DNA from: Amblyomma americanum
Taxonomy: Eukaryota > Arthropoda > Arachnida > Ixodida > Ixodidae
Assembly: GCF_052857255.1 (NCBI RefSeq)
Contig: NC_135498.1
Span: 165,783,255 to 165,847,254 of the forward strand
Direction of reading: 5' to 3'
Length of the DNA stretch: 64,000 nt
Shown: in pieces, positions 22,021 through 31,634 of the stretch
How positions within the stretch are numbered: position 1 is the first letter of the stretch
Layout: the number at the start of each line of letters is the position of its first letter
Program-made: the position numbers and the translations under genes
Notes under the pieces: generated by a model
The model's input: only the letters and a program-made list of their open reading frames with translations
The model's database searches: none
What the model was told of the DNA's origin: nothing

Positions 22021-24220
22021 GAGGGACACTGAGGAGAACCATATCAAAATTTTTTTGTTAGCAATATCTGATAGTTCGGCATTTCATGGCTTTGTTGACG
22101 CTTGTCCGGGAGCGAAAGATGCATTTATTTCAAAAAAATTTGGATTCGAAGTTGAAAAATTTTTTCCCGCCGCTCAGATTCAAACTCGAGAACTCTTATG
22201 ACGACACGGAGAACTCTTATGACGACACAGAACGGAGTGACGTGAAACGTGACGTAAACGGAGACTCCGTGATTTGTGGCGGCTAGCGGTGCGGTCTAGC
22301 AGCTGCCGAAATGAAAGCTACCGCCGCCGCACGTTGAAGGCATCTATCGGGGATCGCCACTGTCGCTTCGTTTACGTTTGCACCGGCGTCTTGCCAGCGT
22401 TACAATGGATCCCGTTCCCGAACCCGACGACATAGTTCTCGCAAAAACTCTGGCCTGCATTTCAGCGACCTCAGCCCCACAGAGCGTGCGATGCTTCTGA
22501 GGGAGCACGGTTAGGTTAGGCGCCGGCGGGTGGTTTCCCCCTTCCTCAGAGAGCAGCCGTTGCAAACGAAATATCATAACCCCAGTGCGGGGAGTCGCGA
22601 GGGGTGCGTTGCGCCCATCGGAGGCTGGCAGGGGCTTTGGGGCCAACGGATTGTGATTCCTTGAACGGAGCGGTTGCACGGCGCAGCAAGCAGCGTCGAG
22701 GTCTCCCACGGTTGCAAGGGCCAAGTTATTTATTTATTTATTGCCACAAAAAACAAATGGGTGCTCGACGGCGGTCGCGTTTAAAGTCGACGGCTTGAAA
22801 CCAAAGCCGGCGCACGACGCTTCAACGGCTTCCGCTAGATCCAACGGGTCCACTGGATCCGGCTCTCTCGCCAACTTGCACGTACCTTCAGATATGTACT
22901 GTGAATGGATTAAAATAGCCGAGCTAGAAAAGAACAGCTCCGCCGAACTGCCGCAGATATTGAATATAACGCGCACCTCGCCGCGGAGCCGAATCGGTCT
23001 GGCCGGGAGGGCGGCGGCTGGCGCACTCGCCGCGAAATAGATACATGCTCCAATCTCCCCGCCAATGCGGTCAGAGTGCGCCGAAGCCGCCGAACGCGTC
23101 GGCGGTCAAGCGCAGTTGGAGTATAGAGGGTCTCGCTTTGACCGACGTGACTTCGCCGTGCAGGGCGCGCGCGCGCGCGTCTCGCCGCAGCATAAACGCG
23201 CCTTAACTGAGCCTGCGCTTAACCGCTAACCAACGTATTCAGCTGCGGCATCCATGGGAGCCACTGAAACACCCCGCCCACTCACTAAATAAAAGAAAAG
23301 AAGTCCGGTGTCGAGGTTCGGAATCGAGCCAGGGCCTTCGGCGTTTCAGGCGGAAACGCTGCCGCTCCGCCACGACGGCTCAAGTTACAGCCGTCAATAA
23401 AGGCGCATCTAGTGAATGCACTCTTCTGATGCAGAAATCTCCGCGCTTTCGCTAGGTATATCCTGGCCTAACAGAGCTAGGCCATCAGCACTTTTTCTGA
23501 ACAGCCTTGTACCTTGTCTACCGTCCCTGATAAACGATTTCCGTTAAGTGGTTTGAAGTTGACTGGCACAGCAGGGGATGTTTCGCCGGGCAAGCGTGCG
23601 AAAACACAAGTGCTGGCTTGTACGATCACCGACTATCGTGCCATCATAGCTTTGCATCGACCGTGGCGATCATCTTACAAGCCTTAACAGGCTCCTTCAC
23701 AGTTTAACTAGCACTTGAAGCAGTACTTGGAGTTCCTCTGCTGTTCGGCGCTTGTAAGTCGAAGCGCGTCAAAACCAAAACCACGGGGCACGCAAAGCTC
23801 ATAGAGGCGAAGCGCCATAACAAATCGAAACTCTCCTGGCCGCCTGTGGCGCCGCCAAGGATCCGTTTTCTTTGCTTCCAAAAATCAGGTTGTCTTTTGC
23901 CTGCCTTTTTTGTGTGATAAAAGTGCGCATTTGGTTTTAAAACAAAAATTACTTCAATATTGATCTGCGCAACCTACCTTTGTCAGCCTCAGAGATTCCC
24001 GATATAAGTATAATGGAAAATTCCTCCAAGGTGGCGTCTCTTGTCCTATGGCGTCACTACGCTTGTACTTGCGAGATTGGCCTGTGGTGGCGACACCTGC
24101 CTTTTGGTTCTTGCTATTTTCTACCTTACAAGAGCTTTGGTTTCAGTAAGAGCGGCGTTTTGTGATCAGGAGTTGGTATTCTATCGATACAAGCCAACTT
24201 CAATTTCTCTTCAGTGTCCC
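22021..24220. mobile_element. 2.2-kb TIR DNA element inserted in the LINE
   Basis: gagggacactgaggagaa at 22021-22038 matches the reverse complement of 24205-24222 at 16 of 18 positions. ttta precedes the left end (22017-22020) and begins at 24221, a candidate 4-bp target duplication. Taking one copy of ttta with the element removed leaves the LINE RT in frame (HCNFSFIK then VTSGVPQG), which supports these borders. The interior is GC-rich. It has a duplicated 23-bp unit at about 22189-22235 (gagaactcttatgacgacac twice), a (GC)n run at 23167-23180, a 99-codon ORF at 22741-23040 of unknown nature, and a tRNA-like segment. No transposase is visible, so it is non-autonomous. Confidence 0.65.
23303..23380 (-). 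other. tRNA-like segment (A and B box)
   Basis: On the minus strand gtggcggagcggcagc resembles a D-arm/A box and ggctcgattcc a B box at tRNA-like spacing. The acceptor and anticodon stems do not pair well, so this is more likely the head of a SINE or a tRNA pseudogene than a functional tRNA. Confidence 0.4.
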
Positions 24221-24830
24221 TTTAATAAAAGAGAAATTGCAGTGGTTTATATTTGTGAACTCAGCTCGGAATGACAAAAATCTTATAGGCATAAAATGAC
24301 TTGTGTTAATGTTAAGATGTTTTAGTTTCGTTAGTAGCCTGTGGTGAGGAACGCGGTCAAAAGGTTTAGAAACATCCAGGCATATGGCATCCACCTGGTT
24401 GCCGACGTCACTACAGGATAGCAAGTCATTAGCAAAACCCACAACTGCCTTCACATGAATATGCCTTGCGAAAGCCGTGCTGGTATTTAAAGATTATATT
24501 ACGCTCTTCCAGGTATGTTATGATTGCGAATGCATGATGTGCTCCAATAGTTTACATACGGTACTAGTTAATGAAATGGTTCGGTAGTTAAGAGGAGATG
24601 TGCGATCACCAGCTTTAAAAATTGATATGACCTTGAATGTGTGCCAATCATTAGAAATCCGGCCGGATCACCATGACGGTGAAAAAGTGCTTGGAAAAAG
24701 TTTTAACATATTTACACATGCCAAGGTTACCGGATACAATGACATTTACAAGTAGACATGACGCTAAGCATGTAAGGCGAGCCAAGTAAAGAGGCACCAT
24801 AAGCAGCGTTGAGCAACTAACAAGAATTGC
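24221..24830 (-). mobile_element. CR1/Jockey-type LINE, RT upstream half
   Basis: Minus-strand frames read HTFKVISIFKAGDRTSPLNY, RTISLTSTVCKLLEHIMHS, then FANDLLSCSDVGNQVDAICL and DVSKPFDRVPHHRLLTKL. These are the K-GDR, YRPISLTS and lDlsKAFD blocks of LINE reverse transcriptase. It belongs with 20719-22020, and several stops are present. The catalytic Asp of block A is retained in LDVSKPFD. Confidence 0.8.
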
Positions 24831-24909
24831 TTGTGAGCGATTTAGGACGGGATAGTATACATATTCACAGTAGAGTGAAACAGCAATAACCTGACACGAA
24901 AAAAGGACC

Positions 24910-25620
24910 TTAGCGCCAATTTGGTCTAAACCATAACAAGACGATCGTTGTTAACATAAATGACTTGGCATGACCACTGCCGGAGGAACTCTTCCTCTTC
25001 CAAGAAACTGATCAGCTCCTTTTTAAGACGGCCAAGTATTGGCCAAACAGCGCGGCGTCCAAAGTCACCAGCGACCGGGGTGCATCGATTGCGCCATAAA
25101 CTGAACAGACCAGAAATCATTAACAGGCGAGCAAAACGGCCGCTGGGGAAGAGGCCGCGGGAGACAAAGCTCGAAATGATCGGCCCACGGAATCCCGCAT
25201 GAACCGCGCGCCAAAAGACACGCGCTACCACGCAAGTGACTGTAGCGTGGCGATTAGATTCCCGAAGCGGGCATTTCAGACAGGTACTGTAGCTCAAAAC
25301 AACCCACTGCTCTAGCTGATCAGAAGTAGGCAGCACTTCTCAGCAAAGTTGCTAAAGTCGCATAGATGGCCCGGGAGAAGAATCGACGCTAGCGGGCGCC
25401 CATTGATCGCGGCGCATCGGTGGGTGGCGAGCCGCCGGCACAACCCAGCAACAACAGTGAGCCCATAATGTCCACCACACGGTCTGCAACGGTGTTGACA
25501 TGAAGTACTACTGCGCTTACATGTCTGAAAAGGCCACTCAAGTAGCATAGAAAGCGGTTGGCTGCTCTGATTGAGGTCCATGAATAAAAGGTGCCAAGGG
25601 ATTCAAAAAGCGCAAAGGGG
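24910..25620 (-). pseudogene. LINE ORF2 C-terminal fragment (zinc-finger tail)
   Basis: Minus-strand frames give CLKCPLRESNRHATVTCVVA then RVFWRAVHAGFRG. This is the spacing of the zinc-binding tail found after RT in several LINE clades (C-x2-C ... H ... C, then aR-FW). It continues with LFSLWRNRCTPV and ends in LRQWSCQVIYVN. A separate ORF at 25581-25312 precedes it, in part out of frame. The clade is unclear, perhaps Tx1/L1-like. Confidence 0.5.
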
Positions 25621-25739
25621 GCCCAAAAAGTTCCGAGCAGGGGTTCGAGCCGGAGACGCGTCCCCCAGCAGTATACGCAAAATGCACTTCAAAACTAACT
25701 ACCAGGACGTGATGGACAAATTTGGAAAGGCACAACTGC

Positions 25740-26880
25740 CACCTATGTAAAAAAAAAATTTGTCGTCAAAAATGTTGTCCGTAAGCCACGTTTCCGTGAG
25801 TGCCATTAATGAAGCAGAACATGAGTCCCTGAGCAAGGAAATAGGGAAGGCTTTGAGAGGCTACTTGTTAAATCTCTGTAAAGGAAGCGTAACTCGTTAT
25901 CACGAATATCCTTATCAAGTGGACACCAGGAACTGTTGCTTGAATTTCGTAAGGCAGGTAGGTTATTGGGAGAGTCATGAGGACTTCCCGTGGGGTGAGC
26001 GTCTACTTTTGGCGCATCATTTCCTGAGGTTTCCAGACGAAGTGTGCAGTTGGCGTCCGTGTCCCAGGCGTAAACATTATCATTTATAACCACCTTGATG
26101 AAGACAAGGAGGGACGGCCACTTTCCTTCTTTACCGACTTCGAGAATTGCCAAAGTTTTCGACGCTTATCGGGCACATCAACAGGGTAGTACCGTGCTAT
26201 CCTGGAGTCGGTTTCCTTAAGCATGTTGCCGTTTCCGAGAAAAGTGTCCCTTTCTGTTTCATTCAAGAATTTCGCTAGTATTTGTCGAATTTTATCAGTT
26301 GAGTAGCGGCCAAGACTGTGGGCTGTTGCAATGGGCTGGACTGAAACACGTAATTAATTTTGGCAGAATTTACGAAGAGCCTCGATGACTTCCCACGTTT
26401 CTGAAGAGGCGGTAAATTTAACACCAAAGAACAATGCATTCGACATTCTTAAACGGTTTTCCAAGTGACCAATTTTCTCTTCCAGTTGGCGAACATCGCT
26501 GTTGCAGCTTTCTGGAAGCTGCTTACAAGGCACAGACACAAACTTGGTTTCCAGTCCATCGACAGGTTTAGTTAGCGTACCTAGGTAGCTTTTAATGGTG
26601 CTATGCATTTCTAAAATTTTATTAACCGGCACAAGAAGGCTTGCATTATTTGTCTCGAGACGCTGGATTGCACTGCACAATCAGTCTAGCTTTTCCTCTT
26701 GCGCCTTTGTTATCGAACCAGAGTTCGCCTTAATATCACCAGCTAACAACAAAAGGCCACACAAATACAATGTCGCTGAACGAAAACGCTTGAAAAATCC
26801 GGTGACCACGACACCGCAACAAGACAGCCATTGTTGTCGCGAAAAGCTGTGGCATGGAGATAACTAATCTGATATAATCT
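25740..26880 (-). pseudogene. CR1-like LINE ORF1 with 2A-like motif, plus EN start
   Basis: Reading on the minus strand from about 26765: LLLLAGDIKANSGS, a degraded 2A-like ribosome-skipping motif (family form GDxExNPGP), then an in-frame TGA. A coiled coil follows, DVRQLEEKIGHLENRLRMSN, then ALFFGVK and, after further breaks, a C-terminal domain with LNETERDTFLGNGN and DVPDKRRKLWQFSKS, as in CR1/L1-like ORF1 RNA-binding proteins. After 25810 there is LTETWLTDNIFDDKFF, the start of an AP-endonuclease domain, where the fragment ends. Such ORF1 proteins package LINE RNA. The partner copy is 36540-37710. Confidence 0.65.
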
Positions 26881-27132
26881 CCACGCGAAGCAAGAAAAAA
26901 CAGGATAAGTACAGGCCCTTTGATAAAAATGGCTATGTCACCCTCCACCATCTCCCTCCCCCTTCCAGTTTCTTCACTTTCATTCTGGTCGCTTATTGGT
27001 CTTTCTCTCTTAGATGATTTGTTACTCTCTCCACTCGTCTACGTAGCCAGACGGGAAAGCTTCATGCGCCCATTTTGTTCTCGACAGGGCTACCGACAGG
27101 ACGCTCCTGCTTTTTGGACACTGTGTTGACTG

Positions 27133-27190
27133 GTGAGTACTCTGTTCTGTTCTGCCATGGATAACAACATACGCTCTCTTCTCTCCGCAG
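27133..27190 (+). other. 58-base GT...AG segment containing the start codon
   Basis: gtgagtac at 27133 and tctctccgcag ending at 27190 look like a splice donor and acceptor. The same boundaries, exactly 58 bases apart and with the start-codon position at offset 24, occur at 8459, 37952 and 61453. It may be a minimal intron or a coincidentally conserved coding leader. In this copy the ORF reads through the segment without a stop. Confidence 0.4.
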
Positions 27191-28110
27191 CTATCCAGAA
27201 GATCCGGGACATTGACGAGGACCCTCGGGACCAGGGAATTCACCGGCGCCTGCTGCTGGCGAGACTGGTACGGGAGTGGGAGTGGTTGATCGAGTCTTCC
27301 AGCGACAGCAGCGCGGACGACACGAGCGATGACGACACCAGCGAGGACGGCAGTAGCGATGACGACACCAGCGAGGACGGCAGTAGCGATGACGACACCA
27401 GCGAGGACGACACCAGCGAGGACGGCAGTAGCGATGACGACACCAGCGAGGTCGGCAGCAGCGAGGAGGGCAGCCGCGACGACAGCAGCGGCGAGGACGC
27501 CAGCGGCGACGACGGCAGCAACGAGGACGGCAGCGGCGACGACGGCAGTGGCGAGGATGGCAGTGGCGAGGACGGCGCCAGCGACGACGGCAGTGGCGAG
27601 GACGGCAGAGGCGAGGACGGTACCGGCGAGGACGGCAGCGGCAAGGACGGCAGCAACGAGGACGGCACCGGAAAGGACGGCACCGACAAGGACGACAGCG
27701 GCGAGGACGGCAGCGGCGACGACGGCAGCGGCGAGTACGGTAGCGGCGAGGCCGGCAGCGGCGAGGACGGCAGCGGCAACGACGGCAGCGGCGACGACGG
27801 CAGCAGCGAGGACGGCACCGGCAAGGACGACAGCGGCGAGTACGACAGCGGCGAGTACGGCAGCAGCGACGACGGCAGCGGCGAGTTCGGCAGCGGCGAG
27901 TACGGTGGCGGCGAGGACGGCAGCGGCGAGGACGGCAGCGGCGAAGACGGCAGCGGCGAGTACGGCAGCGGCGAGGACGGCAGCGGCGAGGACGGCGGCG
28001 GCGAGGACGGCACCAGCGACGACGGCACCAGCGAGGACGGCACCAGCGAGGACGGCAGCGGCGACGACGGCGCTAGCGACGAGGGCACCGACTCGGAGGA
28101 TGACGTGTAA
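27157..28110 (+). CDS. Unrecognised family protein with a long acidic Gly/Ser/Asp/Glu repeat
   Basis: 317 codons from ATG 27157 (gccatgg, good context). It has a 48-residue head, MDNNIRSLLSAAIQKIRDID then a Arg/Leu-rich helix (HRRLLLARLVREWEWLIE). About 260 residues follow built from DGSGE-like pentapeptides, and the protein ends in GTDSEDDV. The partner copy at 37976-38164 has the same head and the same C-terminal EDGTDSEDDV with only a few residues between, so the repeat is an expansion. Strongly acidic and low-complexity, with no domain, signal peptide or membrane segment that I recognise. It may be a gene carried by a repetitive element rather than a host gene. Because the repeat lacks stops in several frames, the length of the ORF alone is weak evidence; the conserved head, tail and four-copy family are better evidence. 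Confidence 0.45.
   Translation: MDNNIRSLLSAAIQKIRDIDEDPRDQGIHRRLLLARLVREWEWLIESSSDSSADDTSDDDTSEDGSSDDDTSEDGSSDDDTSEDDTSEDGSSDDDTSEVGSSEEGSRDDSSGEDASGDDGSNEDGSGDDGSGEDGSGEDGASDDGSGEDGRGEDGTGEDGSGKDGSNEDGTGKDGTDKDDSGEDGSGDDGSGEYGSGEAGSGEDGSGNDGSGDDGSSEDGTGKDDSGEYDSGEYGSSDDGSGEFGSGEYGGGEDGSGEDGSGEDGSGEYGSGEDGSGEDGGGEDGTSDDGTSEDGTSEDGSGDDGASDEGTDSEDDV
27302..28098 (+). repeat. 15-bp coding tandem repeat array (about 800 bp)
   Basis: Units are variants of gacggcagcggcgag (Asp-Gly-Ser-Gly-Glu). The first part (27320-27450) uses variants with agcgatgacgacacc. The phase stays a multiple of three, so the frame is kept throughout. Five of six frames are open across it, which explains antisense Ala/Val and Pro/Ser ORFs of 354-444 codons. 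Confidence 0.9.
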
Positions 28111-28762
28111 GCCTCCGCTACGCCTGCTACTTCCTGCGCCAGCCATAAGCGGCGGCCCCACCCTACCGAAGGTACGATCCTGAACGCTTCGCTCTTTTTG
28201 TCTGTTAGACCCGGAATGCACGACGAAACCTTGAAGTCGGCCATTTCTGCTCCGCAGACAAGCTGTGCCATTCGATGCGGAGCATAACAGAGACGCCGTA
28301 GCAACTTGACCTTGTTTATGAGAGCCAGTGCTGCCTATTGTCCATTCCGGGACCAAGCGGCTTCCACCTTGCCGCTGAGAACAGCGTGCCGGTTCTTCAA
28401 GACGAGGAGGAAGACGGCGCCTTCCTGGATATCTAGTACAAGGTGGCAGTTGTTCACTGTTTTGCTCTTCAAAGTACTGAATTCACGAGCGCATGCCAGG
28501 AACTGGTTTTAAAAATTTATTGGCGGCATTCTTACTTCCCCACAGCGTTCATAAGTAACAATGTAGAGACACGAGCCATGGCGATACCATTTGGATTGTA
28601 GTGTTGCCTGACTACGCAAAATTTTCAAAAAATGCACAATGCATGTCATCTCCAATGGCACCCACCTTCGTCAGACATTTCTTCCATAATTACAGATGTT
28701 CGCAAAACAATTGCGGTAAAGCCGTCATTATTATGCGTCAGTAGATTTTTTTGTAGGAGAGT
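28111..28762. other. 3' region of the family unit, no gene
   Basis: Conserved with 38165-38794 (for example gcattcgatgcgg-agcataacagagacgc at about 28270), but no conserved frame is seen. It probably represents a 3' untranslated or non-coding part of the repeated unit. Confidence 0.4.
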
Positions 28763-28972
28763 TTATTGTCTCAAAACGACTCAAGCTATGAAGGACGCTG
28801 TAGTGAAGTGATCCTGAAATTTTGACCACTAGTGTTCTTTAACGTGAACTGACATTGCGCAGTAGAAGGCACTCTAGCATTTCGGCTCATCGAAATTTTA
28901 CCGAGAGGTCGAAGCCGGATATTTCGGTTCAGCCACCGAGCGCCTTAACCACTGCGCACCGTTGCGGTCAGA
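28763..28972 (-). mobile_element. tRNA-derived SINE (diverged)
   Basis: On the minus strand: degraded tRNA-like head (gtggttaaggcgctcggtgg), the gtcagttcacgttaaag core, and a tail with tagcttgagtcg. It is present in both copies of the second duplication, where it is the site of the LINE insertion (38795-38866 and 42124-42275). Confidence 0.7.
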
Positions 28973-29629
28973 TTGTTGGGGATTGTTGTTCAAATAGTCT
29001 TGAAGGCTATTATTGCAGCCTTTGTGGTACCGTTAAATGTGCCATAGAACAGTACATCAAGATGCCAGTTAACTCCGGTAGCGCGTCCTGCATGCAGGTA
29101 CGAACGCTTGCAATAATGTGAGTACGAAAGGAATCGTTCACTGCACTAGCAGGTCATAGGTGTTGTCGCTCGATAGGCATACCGAAAATTCCCACCACAG
29201 TTGAATTAGTTGCGCAGTCTTGGTTGAGAGTGCACTCCAAAAAAATGCCACATTGGAGAGATATCCCTGCCGGCCGTGAAGGCTGCGCTGCGTGAATACA
29301 ACTTTCGGCTCATCATCTGAGGTATATGCCAATGTGTGTCTCAGACAAAGATTATGTTCTGATAGCCTTTTGTGAAATGGTTTTGATTTGTTTCTCTCTT
29401 TGCCCTGTCTCTCTTCCAAGCTCACAAGAACGGGATTTGAAGGCGTAGGCTCCTTTGCTGAGCCCTGTAAGCCTAGGAAGCCGACCACCAGGCCGGGCCG
29501 TAGCTTGCACCCATTTTGCGGAAACCGGCAGGCAAACAAACGACCAGCAGTGGGAGTCGTACCCACCGCTTCCCTTGCCATTACTTTCGAAAATTTTCAA
29601 GGGTTGTTAGCATAGATGATAGGTCATGG
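28973..29629. other. Duplicated tail of the unit and unassigned DNA
   Basis: 28973-29370 matches 42276-42690 (for example gggattgttgttcaaatag). A 147-codon minus-strand ORF (29581-29138) extends across it but is not kept in the partner copy. Nothing else is recognised. Confidence 0.4.
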
Positions 29630-30430
29630 TTAAAAAGGTGTCGCCGAGAGGATTAAGGTAAAGCCTGGTATTCTTTGTCGCAGTGCTTGTATTTAACCCA
29701 TGATGATGTTCGATTGCTCTTGGCGACTTGCCAGTATAATCGCTTTTTTTGTTTAAGCGTCTATGTTGCTTGGTAGATCTTGGCACAGAACTGCTACATC
29801 TGTTTGTTATGGTGGGCATATACTTATCAACAAGGGTGGAGATGAAATTTTTGAACGCAATCCAGTTTTGTTCAACTGTACGGGACGAGAAGCTAGTAAG
29901 AAACAGGTATGTTAAGAGGGATAGTTCAGCATTCATTCCATCAGTTAGCTTAGCTATATCATTTAATTTTCGTAGTAGTCACCTTCCTACCTCTCTGTGA
30001 ACAATGTTCTAGTAAGGACGTCATTACTAGAGAGCCCATCAAGATAAATGATAGTGCAAGTATCAGGAATAATATTAAGGATTAGATTAAGTGTGCTGGA
30101 GGATGTGGCGTTGCGCCGTATGGGTTGCATGGTAAGTTGAGCTAATGAAAAATCTAAACATGACCGAAAAAATGCGTCAGATTCTCTTTCGGTCGCCCGT
30201 GAGAGAGTGTCGGCTAATTAATATCGTGTTAATTAGTCACCAAATAATAAAGCACAATTCGGAAACCAGTATCACACTTCATTAGGAATGCGATGAAATT
30301 CTTCAGCGAAAACGCTGCCAGAATCTGCGGGCCGATAAAGTATGTACACCAGTAAATACGCTTGTAGAGCTTCGTTTTAGCAAAACTCATACATTCAAGA
30401 AACGTAGTAACTATAACGGGTACACAGAAT
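29630..30430 (-). pseudogene. LINE fragment: endonuclease C-terminus to RT linker
   Basis: Minus-strand frames give LNIIPDTCTIIYLDGLSSND, typical of the end of a LINE apurinic-type endonuclease. They continue with VEQNWIAFKNFISTLVDKYM, PTITNRCS and QHRRLNKKSDYTGKS, matching the W-aFk ... yiP ... Lin-KKnrlyrk linker before RT in CR1/Jockey-type LINEs. It is interrupted by stops, and the RT is absent. Confidence 0.65.
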
Positions 30431-30614
30431 AAGTCTTCTACAGCGAAAGCTTTACTGGCCGCGGACCTGCGATTTCGCCATGGCGGTGCTCGGCGGAGTC
30501 ACAACAAGTGCCTCACCACGGATGTTTCTCTCTCTCTCTTCCTAGTCGTTACTGCGCATGCGCCACAAGTAGCATCGAGGCACAGGTGTCCCGCCGCGAT
30601 TTCCCTTAAAATCC

Positions 30615-30747
30615 AACTCTCAGTTTTCTCTTTCTTCTTTCCCTCCCTCCTTTATACCTTTATTTACGGTGCGGTTCGGGTGTCCACCGAGGTATGTGAG
30701 ACCGTTACTGTGGCATTCCTTTTCCTCAAAAACAAAAAAAACAAGTG
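30615..30747 (+). mobile_element. Ruka-type SINE, 3' fragment
   Basis: ctttcttctttccctccctcc followed by tttacggtgcggttcgggtgtcc and a tail in ttccttttcctcaaaaacaaa. This is the 3' third of the SINE on the plus strand. The tRNA head is missing. Confidence 0.75.
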
Positions 30748-30840
30748 AGCCGACAGCGTTCACTGGCGTTGACAACTTTGCAAAGGCCGTTCATTTTCAC
30801 GAAAGGAAAGGCGCACAACCGGCTCCGTGGGTCAGTGGAG

Positions 30841-31095
30841 AACTAGTAATAGTAATTAGTTTTGGGGAAAAGCAAATGGAGCATATCTGTCTCACGTATC
30901 GTTGGACACCTGAACCGCGCCTTAAGGGAAGGGATAAAGTAAGGAGTGAAAGCAAGAAAGACGTGCCGTAGTGGAGGGCTCCGGAATAATTTCGAGCACC
31001 TGGGGAACTTTAACGTGCATTGACGTCACACAGCACACGGGCGCCGTAGCGTTTGGCCTCCATTAAAAGGCAGGTACTGCGGTCGGGTTCAATTT
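30841..31095 (-). mobile_element. Ruka-type SINE, 5'-truncated
   Basis: Tail at 30843-30875, then cgttggacacctgaaccgcgc, the ggagggctccggaataattt block and gtgcattgacgtcaca. It stops within the B box (gtcgggttcaa at about 31082), so the A box is absent. Confidence 0.8.
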
Positions 31096-31462
31096 CGCTT
31101 TCATGTACGAGTCGTTGGTGTCCAACTGCAAAAGCCTGCTTTGGTTGCGTTCCGCACACTGTATAGGAAGCGCGCCCTCCCTGCTACCCTGCGATGTGGC
31201 ATGCAATTAATGGTTGATCGCCAAAGGAACGCTACGACCTAGCTATTGCTGCAGAGCCGCAAGCCAGCCAGAACTCCGTCAGCGTTAATGCATTCAGGCC
31301 ATATCCCTATTTTATCACCGCCACATGTATCAAAGCACAAATGAGGCGGCCACATATCCAGGGAGCCAGTTATGCGCCCTTCCTTTCCTCAAAGCCGTCG
31401 CCGTATAGAACATTGCCAATGAAAACAGTGAACCCTGACATCGTTCACTTTCTGTACCCCGG
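31096..31462. other. No identified gene
   Basis: Unassigned sequence between a SINE and the 3' end of the I-type LINE. Confidence 0.4.
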
Positions 31463-31634
31463 AAGGTGGTGGTGGTGAAAAGCATTTTAGGGCTATATGT
31501 ACAGAGAGTTGCTCGGGGAGAGGCCCCTAGTGGGCATCGCCCCTTACAGTAGAAGGCGAAGTCCCTCAATCCGGGACCCCGTTGATCCTGACCGCTGCGC
31601 AGGTCCGCCGAACCAGGGCGTGTTAGGCCGATGT

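Larger units (their letters stand above)
25740..29370. repeat. Second duplication, copy 1 (partner 36540-38866 + 42124-42690)
   Basis: Colinear with 36540-38866 and, after a LINE insertion in the partner, with 42124-42690. The shared content, in order, is a minus-strand CR1-like ORF1/EN remnant, the plus-strand unrecognised family member, its 3' region, a SINE, and a following stretch. The largest difference is the roughly 800-bp acidic repeat present only here. Confidence 0.8.

Noticed and set aside
23303..23380. Functional tRNA gene
   Set aside because: The acceptor and anticodon stems do not pair, so only the promoter-like boxes are convincing.
27329..28183. 284-codon plus-strand ORF rich in Thr/Ala
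   Set aside because: Third frame of the same repeat, lacking the conserved head and tail seen in the family.
27022..28356. Long antisense ORFs (354 and 444 codons) rich in Ala/Val or Pro/Ser opposite the acidic repeat
   Set aside because: The 15-bp repeat has no stop in five frames, so these are shadows of the tandem array.
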